Assembly (NCBI RefSeq): GCF_017591425.1
Contig: NW_024467121.1
Coordinates: 24,440,707 to 24,504,706 of the forward strand
From: Ochotona curzoniae
Taxonomy: Eukaryota > Chordata > Mammalia > Lagomorpha > Ochotonidae
Reading direction: 5' to 3'
DNA length: 64,000 bases
The notes beneath the pieces were generated by a model. The model saw only the letters and a program-made list of their open reading frames with translations. It was not told the DNA's origin and did not search any database. Shown piece by piece: positions 1 to 10,171 of the stretch. Position 1 is the stretch's first letter, and the number at the start of each line of letters is the position of its first letter. A program made the translations under genes and the position numbers.

Positions 1-507
1 TGACTTCACGGCAGGTTCGCACCGTGTGAGTATGGTGCTGGAGTTTTCAGAGCTCTCCTGGTGGGTCGCCCACACTCAGAACTGCGGGATGGTAGGCGAG
101 GAGTGAGCAGTTCACTCTATGGGAGTGGTACCTGCGTGTCAGGGACACACAGCGCTACACTTCCCAAATCTCAGAGGTCTCCTGACACCTGACACCTGCG
201 CTGCGGAGGCGGCTGCTGCAGGCGGGGCCGCCCAGTCCGCTCGGTGCAGCGTTCAGAGTCCTCCCGGTCCTCCACCAGGCGGGGTGTGGGGGACTCCAGA
301 CCCTTGCCAGCTGTCTCTGCGCACCGAGCCGCACTGGCCCCCTCAGCGCAAGAACAACCGAGGCGCCTTCCCAGGGCCCCTTCAGCCACCAACACCACTG
401 AGCGTAGTTCCCAAGGCCAAGACCCGACAGTTTCAGGCTGCCTGCCCCGCGATCTCAGGGGCTGTAACCCCAGCAGGGGTCGAGGAATGCGAAGGCTGCC
501 CCGTCAA

Positions 508-523
508 CCCCCCCCCCCCCCCC
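508..523. repeat. poly-C tract (16 C)
   Basis: An uninterrupted run of 16 C lies inside the CpG island. Such homopolymers are length-polymorphic and prone to sequencing error, so any reading frame crossing it is unreliable. Confidence 0.9.
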
Positions 524-648
524 GCTCACCAAACGTCCGGCCGCTGCAGTCTGCCTCCGCCGCTGTTGAGGGCCTCCCGCCGGGGACGATCCCCCTGATC
601 TCCCCGCCTCCGAGCTGGCCGCGTCTCCCGTCAGGCCGTTTTCAAAAG

Positions 649-658
649 TGACTCAGCA
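649..658 (+). promoter_or_regulatory. AP-1 / NF-E2-type site TGACTCAGCA
   Basis: TGACTCAGCA is an exact match to the extended AP-1/NF-E2 (antioxidant-response-like) core and sits near the 3' edge of the CpG island. A 10-bp match can occur by chance; the island context makes it plausible but does not prove it. Confidence 0.3.
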
Positions 659-899
659 GGTCTGGCGTGGGATGTCGGTTTCTCTGCCTTTGCCCTGCTC
701 CGTTCTCGTTGTTCTTCCGAGTTGTGTGGATCTTTTTGGCTCCACACTGTCCCAGGGAGCTTCACGGACCTCTCCCTGCGGTTCCCTGCTGTTCCTCTTT
801 GCTGCTTCTGTGAATATAGTCTTAAATGATCAAATTAATATCCTAAGTGATGGGACAAATAAAAATTGGATACTTCTGAGTAGAAGAATTCAGCATCAC

Positions 900-1310
900 T
901 TATATGATTCCTACCAGAAATGCATGACCTGGATCTAATTATTGAGGGAACATCAGGAAAAGCCATTGGGGAGTAAGGGGAACATTCTATTGAATAGTAA
1001 AATGTTATGTAACAATGTTATCAAAGTAATAATGTTATGAAGGTCAAGGGAGGCCTGAGAAAGTTGTTCTGGATTCAGTGAAATTGAAGAGACATGTCAA
1101 TTTGGGATGATGGCTGTTCCTGAATTAGATCCATTGGAAAGGGTCTTGTGAATTCGGTTGGTAACATTATATCAAATTTAATCTTTCGACTTTGTGGATT
1201 GTGTTAATATGTGTCCTGCTGGTATATGGGAGAATATTCTTGCTCTGCAGATATTTTTGTCAGTCCATTTAAGGGTGATGAGGTACTAGGTCTGTAGTCT
1301 GTTCACATAC
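900..1310 (+). mobile_element. Ancient LINE-1 (L1M-type) 3' UTR fragment
   Basis: The order of phrases follows the 3' untranslated region of old mammalian L1M elements in sense orientation: ACCAGAAATGCATGACCTGG near the start, then a GAAGAGACATGTCAA block, then CCTGAATTAGATCC and a GTGGATTGTGTTAATATG block. It is heavily diverged and non-coding. It is the only L1 piece I read as sense to PLD5. Subfamily naming would need an alignment. Confidence 0.55.
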
Positions 1311-1434
1311 AGCAGAGTAAAAAGTTAAATTGCATTATGCCAGTTTCATACCTTAACTTATTCGGTTTTTCTTTGTTCCCTAAGAATAAAATGTAGGCTC
1401 ATTATCCATAGCTTGGAAGGCTCATAATCTGCCC

Positions 1435-1890
1435 AGCTTCATCTTTAGTTTTATCTCCTGAGCTCCAGCCGAGTGTGTTTCCATCTGAAACCCTCTGTGC
1501 CTGCTGTAACCATTACTATGTCCCCCTCTGCCTTTACTTAATTTGATGTTTCATTTTGCAGGTAAAATGCCACTTCAAGTAAGTATTCCTTAACTGTGCT
1601 GAAAAAATGGCTCAAACCCTACTTATCATTTTGCCAAATGTATGTTGAATGAAATGCTACACACACAGACATACACACACGCGCACGTGCACACACAATG
1701 TCTTGCAGTTTCAGATATCATTTACTTTGATAAAAGTTGTTTTCTACTCATGTATTGCTTTTTTTCATTTAGAATGGGAGTTGTAAGAGGACAGACATAT
1801 ATATCTTGTTGCTACTATATCTGGGGCTTGGAATAGTGTCTGAATGTTAGACTCTGAATGAATGTTTCATGAATGCATTTTTATTTCATT
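1435..1890 (+). mobile_element. L2 LINE 3'-end fragment
   Basis: The 3' half (about 1770-1880) follows the L2 terminal pattern: TTTAGAATGGGAGTTGTAAG, then a 'ctggggcttggaatagtgtctg' equivalent, then a TGAATGAATG ending. The upstream part has the pyrimidine-rich L2 composition. A CA microsatellite has expanded within it at 1659-1697. Non-coding and strongly decayed. Confidence 0.55.
1659..1697. repeat. (CA)n microsatellite, interrupted
   Basis: About 39 bp of imperfect CA repeat with GACAT and CGCG interruptions, lying inside the L2 fragment. Confidence 0.85.
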
Positions 1891-4139
1891 CTTGCATTTT
1901 AATTATTAGGCAATCAGTCTAATGCAGAACATTCATGATAGAATATAGATATGCCAAAGTCTGCTTTATGTGTGATTTAATTAGTTACTAGTTTGGGGAG
2001 CTGAAGTATAGCCAACCATATGCATTATTTCATTCCTTTTTTGAGAAGACAAAACTTATCTAAAGCCTCAAGGCTGATTATGAAATTATAGTGTTATTCA
2101 AAGACTTGGTTTTCCTTAAAACAACTGTTTACTGGACCTGGACTTCAGAGGCCAAGTTCCTATCTACAATAACCTCTTCTGTGTCTCATGACTGCCAGAG
2201 GCACGTTGCTAGCCTCTGCGGACCAAAGGTAGGCTAAGGGATTTAATGTCAGTTTTTAGAAGAGTATCACTTGTAAACATAATTTTCCAACACGGTGTCA
2301 TCAGGAAAAATTCAATAGTTTGCCTTTAAATACAGCAGTGATTGTATAAAAACAAAGTAATAAAGAATATTCAGTTGTTTAACAGTATTGTATATAATTC
2401 AAACCTCTTACCTTGATCATTCCATCACAGCACTCCATGTCAATTGTATCATAACTTCAGTGTAGCGCTTTATGTTAACAAGGGAAAGCTTTTGGCTTCT
2501 TTCAGGTGGACACTGTCCTTTCAAAGGTTTTTGTGCGGTGAGTAGGAGAATGTATTTATACACATGTGTGTGCATGCTGAGCATACAAGGACTGTGGGAA
2601 CACAGAGGTGATTACTTTTGTTTGGCTGATGCTATTTCTGAAGTTGGTAGCTGTCATAATATTGTATTAACCATGTTTCAATTTTTTCTTTCTGTGATGA
2701 TGCTTTGATGTGTCAAGGCTCTGCTAATCTCAGAGAGGTTGCCTTTACCAAGACAAATTTCCAAAGAAAAAACCCAGTTTGCTTATAGACATGACTTTCA
2801 GGTGCAAGTCTATTCACCCGAAACCATAGCACTGTCTACCTGCTATCCACTAACTCACGCCATGCCAGTATTTCTACTCTGAATTGCTGAAAGACTAGAT
2901 ACCAGACAGTCACACTGTGGCCCTAAACCTGCTAAGATGACCCAAACTGTCCAATCCTAAATGGATTCAGTCCTGGTTCTCCTGCTTTGCCCATTTGCTG
3001 CTGTGGAAACCTGAATAAAGGCACTGACTCACACCTTCTTTCTGCCCCCCAGGTGTGTCCTTGTTTGGGGCTGAGTGGCCAGGCATGTGCCTACCCTGTG
3101 GGAACTGCAAATAGCCACTGCTTCTCCAAAGGCAGTAATCTCTGGATCTGTCACTTTGCAATAACTAATGAAAACAAATGCTGAGTTAATTTTAAGATCA
3201 TTTTTTCAGCACAGAAAAAAAAATGCATACTTTCTGTCCCATCTTCCAAATCCCTAAGGACATCTGGTTTTATTATTTGGCACCTTTGGGAGTACTCAAA
3301 AATTATTTCATTCTCATTCTTTTTAGTTAGTTATTTTTCTCTCTTTGCGAAAGACCATATAAAGCAATGAACCTTGGATGAAGGTAGGATTTGATTATAC
3401 TCCAACCCTCAGAGAAAAATTTAATTCACCAGTTCTTAGAAGTCAACAGAGGAGACATACGTTTGCACACAGGCAAGTACCTAATTCACATCACAAGATC
3501 ATAACAGAAAATTTGTCCTGGAAATAAAGCAAAACCATCAAGATACCGATGTTATATCCTACAAAGTAACAGTCGTTCAGGTCCTAGGGTGATGATGGAA
3601 AGCAGATCATTATAATGATTTGAAAATTATTTGAAAAAAAGTTTGAAAATTTTATCAAATATCAGAGAGGAGAAGGGATGGGAGAGGCTGGGATATTTTC
3701 CTGTATATTTGAACACAGATGTAAGGTTTGAAAAGGTCAATGGGCTTAAGTGTGATGAGCTTTACTAAGCAATTTTTAGGACTTAATGAAGCAGTGAGTG
3801 GACTGGGGTGGGCTAGTGATAGGACAATGCAGAGAAGCCAAAAGAACTTACTGGGACGAGACTCAAAAAGGAGGGAAAGAGCCCTGTGTACCCTGAGGTC
3901 ATCTGAGGATGTTGCTCCTTAGTTGTGATTCATTGAGTTGCTTTGTTGGATTTGCACTCAACATCTACCTAATCTTTCAGAATGATAGTGGTTCTTAAAT
4001 TTTGTTAAAAGGGATAACTTTTCTTCTGAAATAACCCATGAGTAGACAAGAAGAGGCTACTGCCAGGGCCTTAATGACTAATCTAGGGAAGCGGGAAATG
4101 CCTTCATTGTCTCATTTGCAGGCATACTTCAGGGTTCAG
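1891..4139. other. PLD5 intron, mostly unique sequence; possible old LTR near 2.8-3.05 kb
   Basis: No gene is seen. Around 2800-3050 the sequence has an LTR-like 3' end: a CCTGAATAAAGG polyadenylation signal at about 3010, then a short GC-richer tail with CCCCCCAGG. I cannot name a family or find both ends, so this is weak. The remainder is AT-rich intron without recognised elements. Confidence 0.4.
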
Positions 4140-4421
4140 GAAGTCTTTGTAGCACAATGCTGTAGATGCTGCTATGTGTGATCTAGCTCCTGCCTAATGC
4201 ACCTTGTGCAGCAATGGGTGATGGTTCCAGTACTCATGCTGCTACCCACAATTTGGGACATGCAAATGGAGTTCCAATTTCATAGCTTTTGCCTGTCACA
4301 TCACTGTCTATTTTGTGCTTTGGAGAAGTGAACTAATAGGTGGACGGTGTCTCTGTCCACCCCAATCCTTTGTCTTTAAATGTTTCAAATAAAAATAAAT
4401 AAATCTTTAAAATAATAATAA
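4140..4421 (+). mobile_element. Old lagomorph C-SINE, decayed
   Basis: This copy keeps only the order of C-SINE landmarks. The tRNA-like head is eroded, and the middle reads like the older C-SINE body (CAGCAATGGGTGATGG, then ATGCAAATGGAGTTCC). The tail is well kept: TTCAAATAAAAATAAATAAATCTTT followed by an A-rich run. It is the first of five SINEs packed into 1.6 kb. Confidence 0.65.
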
Positions 4422-4429
4422 TGAGAGGG

Positions 4430-4764
4430 ATACAGCACAGGAGCAGTGGCTAAAGTCCACATCTTGTATGCACCTGGATGCCATATAGGTGCTAGTCCAT
4501 GTCCTGGCTGCTCCACTTCCCATCCAGCTCTCTACTTGTGACCTGGGAAAGCAGTAGAGGACAGCCCAAAGCCTTGGGACCCTGCACCCATGTGAGAGAG
4601 AGACCTGAAAGAAGCTCCTGGATCCTGGCTTTGGATCAGCTCAGCTCCAAACATTGTGGCCACTTGGGAGAGAACCAGCAGATGGCAGATCTTTCTGTTT
4701 CCGCTCTGCATATCTGTCTTTCCAATAAAAATAAATATAAATAAATATTAAAAATAAAATAAAT
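4430..4764 (+). mobile_element. Pika/lagomorph C-SINE
   Basis: A full-length C-SINE in sense orientation. The tRNA-like head (GCAGTGGCTAAAGTCC) is followed by CCATCCAGCTCTCTAC, GACCTGGGAAAGCAGTAG, CCTTGGGACCCTGCACCC and an ATCTGTCTTTCCAATAAAAA tail. It abuts the next SINE, which is inverted, so the two could pair as a long hairpin in RNA. The 81-codon frame across it is a repeat artefact. Confidence 0.9.
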
Positions 4765-5062
4765 GCAGAGTGACAGAGAAATAGAGGGAGCAAGACCTTC
4801 AATTTGCTGCTTCATTCCTTCAAATGGCCACAGTGGCCAGAGCTGAGCTGAATCAAAGCCAGGTGTCAGAAATTTCTTCTGGATCTCCCACATGGGTGGA
4901 GGGTCCTAAGGACCTAAGCCAACCTTGCTGCTCTCCCAGCATGTAAGCAGGAAGCTGGATTGAAAGTAGAACAGCCATGACCAGAAATGGCTCCCATGTG
5001 GGAGGGATGCTGGTGCTGCAGGCATAGGATTAGCATGCACTAGCCTGTATCACTCTGCCTTG
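4765..5062 (-). mobile_element. Lagomorph C-SINE, older copy
   Basis: Reads as C-SINE in reverse complement: GAGTGACAGAGAAATAGAG near the tail side, TGGCCAGAGCTGAGCTGAAT in the body, GGATCTCCCACATGGG, then a degraded tRNA-like head ending near CACTCTGCC. The orientation is opposite to the SINE that precedes it directly. Confidence 0.85.
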
Positions 5063-5093
5063 AAACTAATGACTCTTTAAAAAAGAAATTTAA

Positions 5094-5438
5094 GGGCCGG
5101 GCATGATAACCGAGTGGCTGAAGTCCTCATGTTGCATCTGCCAGGATCTCATATGAGTGCTGGCTCTAATCCAGGCTGCTCTAATTCCCATCCAGCTCCC
5201 TACTGTGGTCTGGGAAAGCAGTGAAGGACAGCCCAAAGCCTTGGGACTCTGCACCTGCTTGAGAGACCCAGAGGAAGTTCTTGGCTCCTGGCTTCTCGCT
5301 TCAGATCAGCTCAGCACTGATTACCATGGCCACTTGGGGAGTGAATCAGAGGATGGAAGATCTCTCTCTCTCCTTCTCTTTGTAAATCTGATTTTCCAAA
5401 AACACAAAATAAATCATAAATGAATAATAAATAAACTT
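5094..5438 (+). mobile_element. Pika/lagomorph C-SINE
   Basis: Sense copy starting GGGCCGGGCATGATAACCGA, with GAGTGGCTGAAGTCCTC as the A-box region and GCTGGCTCTAATCCAGG as the B-box region. It continues CCATCCAGCTCCCTAC and GTCTGGGAAAGCAG and ends in an A-rich AATAAA-type tail. Confidence 0.9.
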
Positions 5439-5471
5439 AGAACATGTTCATTTTGGTGTAAAAGGTTTTGT

Positions 5472-5762
5472 TAAAAAGTATTTTTACTTGAAATCTTTAT
5501 AGAGAGAAAAGAAAAGAGATCTTCTGTCCATTGGTTCATCCCCCAAACAGTCCCAGAGGCCAGAGCTGAGCAGGTCTGAAGGTGGGAGCCAGGAGCTTCT
5601 TCTGGGTCTCCCTCGTGCGTGTAGTTTCCTAAGGCCTGATCCATCTTCTGCTGCTTTCCCAGGCCATAAGCGAGGAGCTGGATCAGAAGTGGAACCAACT
5701 GTCTCTGACATGGAATGTGAGCTCTGCAAGCAGATTAGCTTGCCATACAGTGCCAGCCCTGG
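5472..5762 (-). mobile_element. Lagomorph C-SINE, older copy
   Basis: Reverse-complement C-SINE: AGAGATCTTCTGTCCATTGG, GGCCAGAGCTGAGCAGGTCT, GAGCTTCTTCTGGGTCTCCC, then GCTGGATCAGAAGTGGA and an end at AGTGCCAGCCC. Two overlapping minus-strand frames of 75 and 81 codons are artefacts of the repeat. Confidence 0.85.
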
Positions 5763-7044
5763 TGTGAAAGTTTTTGAAATACATGCATAGTTTCATAATA
5801 TGCATCTCCATGAACTTTCTGAAGACTGTATATTATTTTCAATGTATATGAAAATTTCAATCTGCATCACATTTGGAACAGTGAAGAATTTCAGTAAATG
5901 TCAGCTTGGTCTCTTTTGCCCAGAAATGTCATTCCATTGATTTATCATAGAACTCCTTAAAGCCCCAGTTTTCTAAAATTGCCTCATGAAAGTCACAGAT
6001 GGCAAATGAAGTATGTTGCTTAAACTTACATCCATTATTAGCATGTTAGTGTAGACATATTTGCATATTTTTCATGAATTGTTGAAAAAATGAAACTATA
6101 TAAGGTTAAGTTGTATGGTAGACTAAAAGCAATGCCTTAAGTCGTTAAATAGTGTGGAAATGTCTCAACATATGAATAGGAATAAATATGTGGGTGCAGT
6201 GGAAAGTGGATGGAGACATACATCCTCCCTTAGGTTTAGAAAAATGATGTAGGAGTTGAAAAGGAATAGAGTTGCTAGGAAAAGAGACAGTAGCTACAAA
6301 ATAATATAAAACACGAGATGGGCTCCTATTTGACCTGAGACATGAGAGCCGTGCTCTAAGCCACTGTTGACTGTGTGTTTGAAATACTCTTCCTGGATGC
6401 TGTTGTGCCCCAAGTCCACATGGAGATTTGCATAGTATTCTTTTCTTGGAACAACATTTTGCTCTTTCTCAGACTTTGATATTTTAACAATAATTTTGTC
6501 ACTACACAAGCTTATATGCATAGTTTTTTGCTTGTTTGTTTTACACAATCTCTTGGCATTAAGGCGCATGAGCTGAGATTTATTTGAGAAGGAGAAGACA
6601 GCAGGTATATGAAGGGGAACAGGCTAACAGTGAAATGGGCCATTGGAAGAGTAGTTTGATCGTTTATTGGAAGAGTAGTTTGATCACATTTCTCCTAGGA
6701 ACATAACTGCACACGTGAGTGGTCCCAGTGCCCACCACACACATGATGGCAAGCAAAGGGCCAGGCGTACTTACAAGGAGGGGAAATGTGTTTATTGCTG
6801 CAGGTCTCAGCCCTGCTGGGCTAAGCTGCCTCCTGGACAGGAGAAGGAACGAGTGGAATTTGGCATTGGTAAATGTTGACTTTTGGACTGAGGAAGAAAG
6901 CTTCTAGGGTGTGGGAAATGAAGAACTGAGATGAGAGGAAAACAAACTGTAAGAAAAATTTTGTACTATGTAGAGAGTAATTGGTGGGAACCCAAAATTG
7001 TGAATTCTCACCTCACCAGTTAGTGTTAATTATTTCTAATCTAA
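5763..7044. other. PLD5 intron, no recognised gene or repeat
   Basis: AT-rich unique-looking sequence. Its only clear structure is a 20-bp direct duplication, ATTGGAAGAGTAGTTTGATC, at 6642-6661 and 6666-6685 (unit 24 bp). Frames of 91 and 62 codons show no recognisable protein features. Confidence 0.6.
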
Positions 7045-7850
7045 ATGTGTGTTTTTATTGTGGCAAAATATGCATAACTTTACATTTTTAACCACTAAGT
7101 GCACAGTACAATGGTATTAAGTATATTCATGTTGTACCACCATCACCAACATGTGTTCACAAAACACTTGTTGGGTTCTGCAAGCCTGAAATTCTGCACA
7201 CCATTATCTCCTGTTTCTCAACCTCTGATAACCCCTGTTCCAACTTCCAGCTCTGAATTTCGCAGCCCTAATCACCTCATTAAATGGATTCATGCAACAT
7301 TGATCCTTTTTTTCTTTTGTTAAAGTTTTCTTCACTGAGTATAGTGGCTTTCAAGGTTAATTACTGTAGCATGCATCAAAATTTCCTCCCCTTTTAAGGG
7401 TGAATATTTCATTGTATGTGGATGCGACATTTTACTTATCCCTTTGCTCATTTGAGTGGTCTCTGTCTTGTGGCTGTAGTGAAAGATGCTGCTAGGAGTG
7501 TTGAACACATATCTGATTCCTTACATTCCATTTTTCTATAAAGTAAGGGAGTTCCTGGATCCTAGGTGATCCTGTTGCTAATTGAGAGAGCACGATCCTA
7601 GCACAGTTTTGACTATCCCGTTCTGCACCGTCAGGAGCACACAGGGATCCGTCGTCGCCAGCACTTGCTCTTTCTGATCGCTTGATGCTGATGTCCTGGT
7701 GCTGTGAAATACCTCATTGCAGTTTTGATTTGCATTTCCTGTCTTTTCGTGTATTTATTGATCATGGACATATTTCTTTTGAAGGAATGTTAATTACTTT
7801 TTTTTTTGGTCATTTTTAAGTTGTTTTTGTTGCCACTGTGTTTGCTTTCT
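7045..7850 (-). mobile_element. LINE-1 3' end (L1M-type), antisense to PLD5
   Basis: The + strand reads as the reverse complement of a mammalian L1 3' end. In order it holds a TTTTTAACCACTAAGTGCAC-type block, ACCACCATCACCAACATG, TCATTAAATGGATTCATGCA, GTATGTGGATGCGACATT, CCTCATTGCAGTTTTGATTT and GCATTTCCTGTC, ending in the T-rich block around 7800-7850. There is no intact reading frame. Part of the middle (7530-7690) has diverged or been replaced. Confidence 0.8.
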
Positions 7851-7945
7851 TTTTTCTGGGAGCTGTCCAGGTCTGGGTTATCAAGCCTGCTGTGTGAGCT
7901 TGTCATGGGATGAGGTTACCTCTCAATCGAGAGTATAAAATTACA

Positions 7946-8228
7946 TCCTGGTGTGATAGCCTAGCAGCCTTGCATGCAGCACGAATTCCTAGGGGCACTA
8001 ATTCATGTCCCAGCTGCTCAGCTTCCCATCCAGCTCTGTGCCTGCGGCCTAGGAAAGCAGAAGAGGATGATCCAAAGCCTTAGGACCCTGTACAAATCTG
8101 AATGAAGCTCCTGGCTTTGGATTGGCTCAGCTTCAGCCATTGCAGCCACTTGGAAGTGAACCAGTAGATGGAGGATCTTTCTCTCTCTTCTCTCTCTGTA
8201 TAGCTGCATTAATAAATAATGCTTTTAA
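7946..8228 (+). mobile_element. Lagomorph C-SINE, older copy
   Basis: Sense C-SINE with an eroded tRNA-like head and a clear body: CCATCCAGCTCTGTGCCTGC, GCCTAGGAAAGCAGAAGAGG, CAAAGCCTTAGGACCCTG, TGGAGGATCTTTCTCTC, then a short AATAAATAA tail. Confidence 0.85.
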
Positions 8229-9846
8229 TTGTATCCTGTTGACTGGAACAGCAGCAGATGTTCTCAGATGATTTTGTGCTAAGAGCCTCTGTTGACTATG
8301 AAAGACTTAAAATGTGCTCAGGGAGGCAAGCAGTTCTGAAGACTGATTTGATGACTGTGGAGAGGGTCATGCTGTTCCGATTTTTCAGGAAGCTAGATAG
8401 CACAGCTGTGAAGGCTGGACCCACATCACCCTGGGAAGAATGGACGATTATTAGATGCAGACAGACAACCAAAGTTGACTGCACAGTGATGTCTGAGGTA
8501 AGGGTTTCAAAACAGCACCATTTTCTGCCCAGATACAGCTGCAATCAAACCTCTTACCTGCTTCCACTCCCTGCAGACTTGGAAGGAAAGGCCAGGAGTG
8601 CTCTACAGGACTGGAGTGCATAGTCAGGAAGCGCAGGGATGTAAACCAAAGTAAGAGGTTGGTAAGGGTAAGAGCAGGACGTGGCAGACAGGAAGGAAAA
8701 GCAGTTTTTAAAGTGGGGAAGCCCTGTATTAAACAGGGGCTGCTGAAGGCTGGCCTGTGTAGGTGAGGCCTTGCTGGGGTGGAACCCACACCTGAGCCTC
8801 TCTGATGAATGGAGTCAATGACAGGTCATTGCTGTGAGATAATAAAGAATGTATCACCCATACTTACTCATTTGCTTTTGATATTGCAGTTTAGGAGTTT
8901 AGAAGGCGATTGCTTCTGCTTTGGCATGAGTAATAGGTATACGGTGATGGGGAACAGGAGGAGTGGAGGAGCAATTGCTATTAGTGCTTTTAATGACTCC
9001 TCCAATGGAAGATTGATGAGAAGCCTGCATGCGGCTCAGCTCAGCCCAGCCCAGCCCAGCTTTCTCTGAGCCTGAGGCTGTAGTAATCAGGTAAACCTCC
9101 AGTAGAGTGACTGCTGTGTGACTGCTGTAACCTGTAGAACTGATTGTACCTGAACCTATAGACTGATTGTAACCTATAGAAAACTGGGGCTCTGTGTGAT
9201 GGTCAGATATCCTCTCACTCTGCCTGGGTCCACAAAGCAGTGTTTACGTAGATCATCCTGCTGTGCTATGGGCGTGACCATGCCCTGTGTGTGATTTGTG
9301 ATGGATGGGCTTTTAGTTAGGAAAGGAGATTGATAAATAAAGCAGCACTAAAGAAAAGAGGAATGTTGGCATATGCAAGAGCAGCAAGCAGGCTGCAGTT
9401 TATTCCCAAGGAGAGGTTCTACAGACAAGATTCTCTAGATCTTTTAAAACATCCACAAAGATATTTAACCTCTGCCTGTTTTCCTGCAACTGCTAATGAT
9501 CTCACCTGATTGTATTATAAAATGGCCTTTCTTTTCCTGTTGCCTCAAGAGGTGACCATTTGAAGTATTTTGACCCACTGTAACCAGAGCAAAGTGATGG
9601 TATATTTTGTAGGGAAAGCTCACGCAGTTCAGCTAGGGAAAGTGAGTCATTGGTAAGCATTATTCAGGAGGCTCAGAGTTGGGGGATTGATGAGAGATTA
9701 AAAGAAGAAAGGAATGGTGGTAGGCGTAGGGAGCAGTGAGGGATAAAGGAGAAAAGCAAGTCTGAAACAGTAAGAAGGGAGACAGAGATGCAGGTGGGCA
9801 GGGGAAAGCCTGTAGGGTGTTAGGGCTGAGGTAAGAAAGAAGGGTA
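8229..9846. other. PLD5 intron; unique block with conserved-element character at about 8.88-9.07 kb
   Basis: No gene is recognised. A 121-codon + frame at 8258-8623 and a 112-codon minus frame at 8451-8789 overlap and have no recognisable domain or splice context, so I do not call them. Around 8880-9070 the sequence is repeat-free with homeodomain-like AT cores (GCTATTAGTGCTTTTAATGA) and ends in a CAGCC repeat. Around 9100-9180 short imperfect duplications of ACTGATTGTA and GTAACCTATAGAA occur. Confidence 0.5.
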
Positions 9847-10171
9847 TGGAGCAGACACGGCAGCTTAGTGGCTGAGGTCCTTTCCTTGCTTGCACCGGGA
9901 TCCCATATTGTGACCAGTTTGTGTCCCAGTGACCCTGCAAACTATCTAGCTCCCTGCTGTGGCCTGGGAAAGCAGTCGAGGATGGACCAACACCTTGGAA
10001 CCCTGCACCTGTGTGGGAGACCTGGAAAAAACACCTGGCTCCTGACTTTGGATCATCTCAGCCCCAGCTGTTGTGGCCACTTGGGGAGTTAATCAGTGGA
10101 CAGAACATGTTTCTCTCTATATATCCGACTTTCCAATAAAAATAAGTAAATCTTTAAAAAAAAAAAAAAAG
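9847..10171 (+). mobile_element. Pika/lagomorph C-SINE with poly-A tail
   Basis: Sense copy: AGTGGCTGAGGTCCTTTCCT, CACCGGGATCCCATATTG, GGCCTGGGAAAGCAGTCGAG, GTGTGGGAGACCTGGAA, then CGACTTTCCAATAAAAATAA. A pure A tract of about 15 at 10156-10170 suggests a fairly recent insertion. Two reading frames here, one on each strand, are repeat artefacts. Confidence 0.92.

Larger units (their letters stand above)
1..790. promoter_or_regulatory. CpG island, possible PLD5 promoter or alternative first-exon region
   Basis: This block is GC-rich and carries roughly 50-60 CpG dinucleotides by eye, while the rest of the window is AT-rich and CpG-poor. It ends sharply near 790, where the sequence turns AT-rich. 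It lies about 25 kb upstream of the PLD5 exon and on the same strand, so it could be the downstream edge of a PLD5 promoter island or an alternative promoter. A consensus-like donor, CCGT|GTGAGTATGG, sits at 26-35 and could close a first exon that begins before the window. Reading frames of 159 and 135 codons cross the island, but they overlap each other and look like GC-driven chance frames. No TATA box is obvious. The island itself is clearly seen; its link to PLD5 is inference. Confidence 0.65.

Noticed and set aside
119..651. Overlapping + frames of 159 and 135 codons and a minus frame of 75 codons at the window start
   Set aside because: They occupy the CpG island in different frames, cross a 16-C homopolymer, and have proline/arginine/serine-rich low-complexity content typical of GC-driven chance frames.
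8258..8789. 121-codon + and 112-codon minus frames
   Set aside because: They overlap on opposite strands, show no domain, transmembrane helix or splice context, and fall in ordinary intron.
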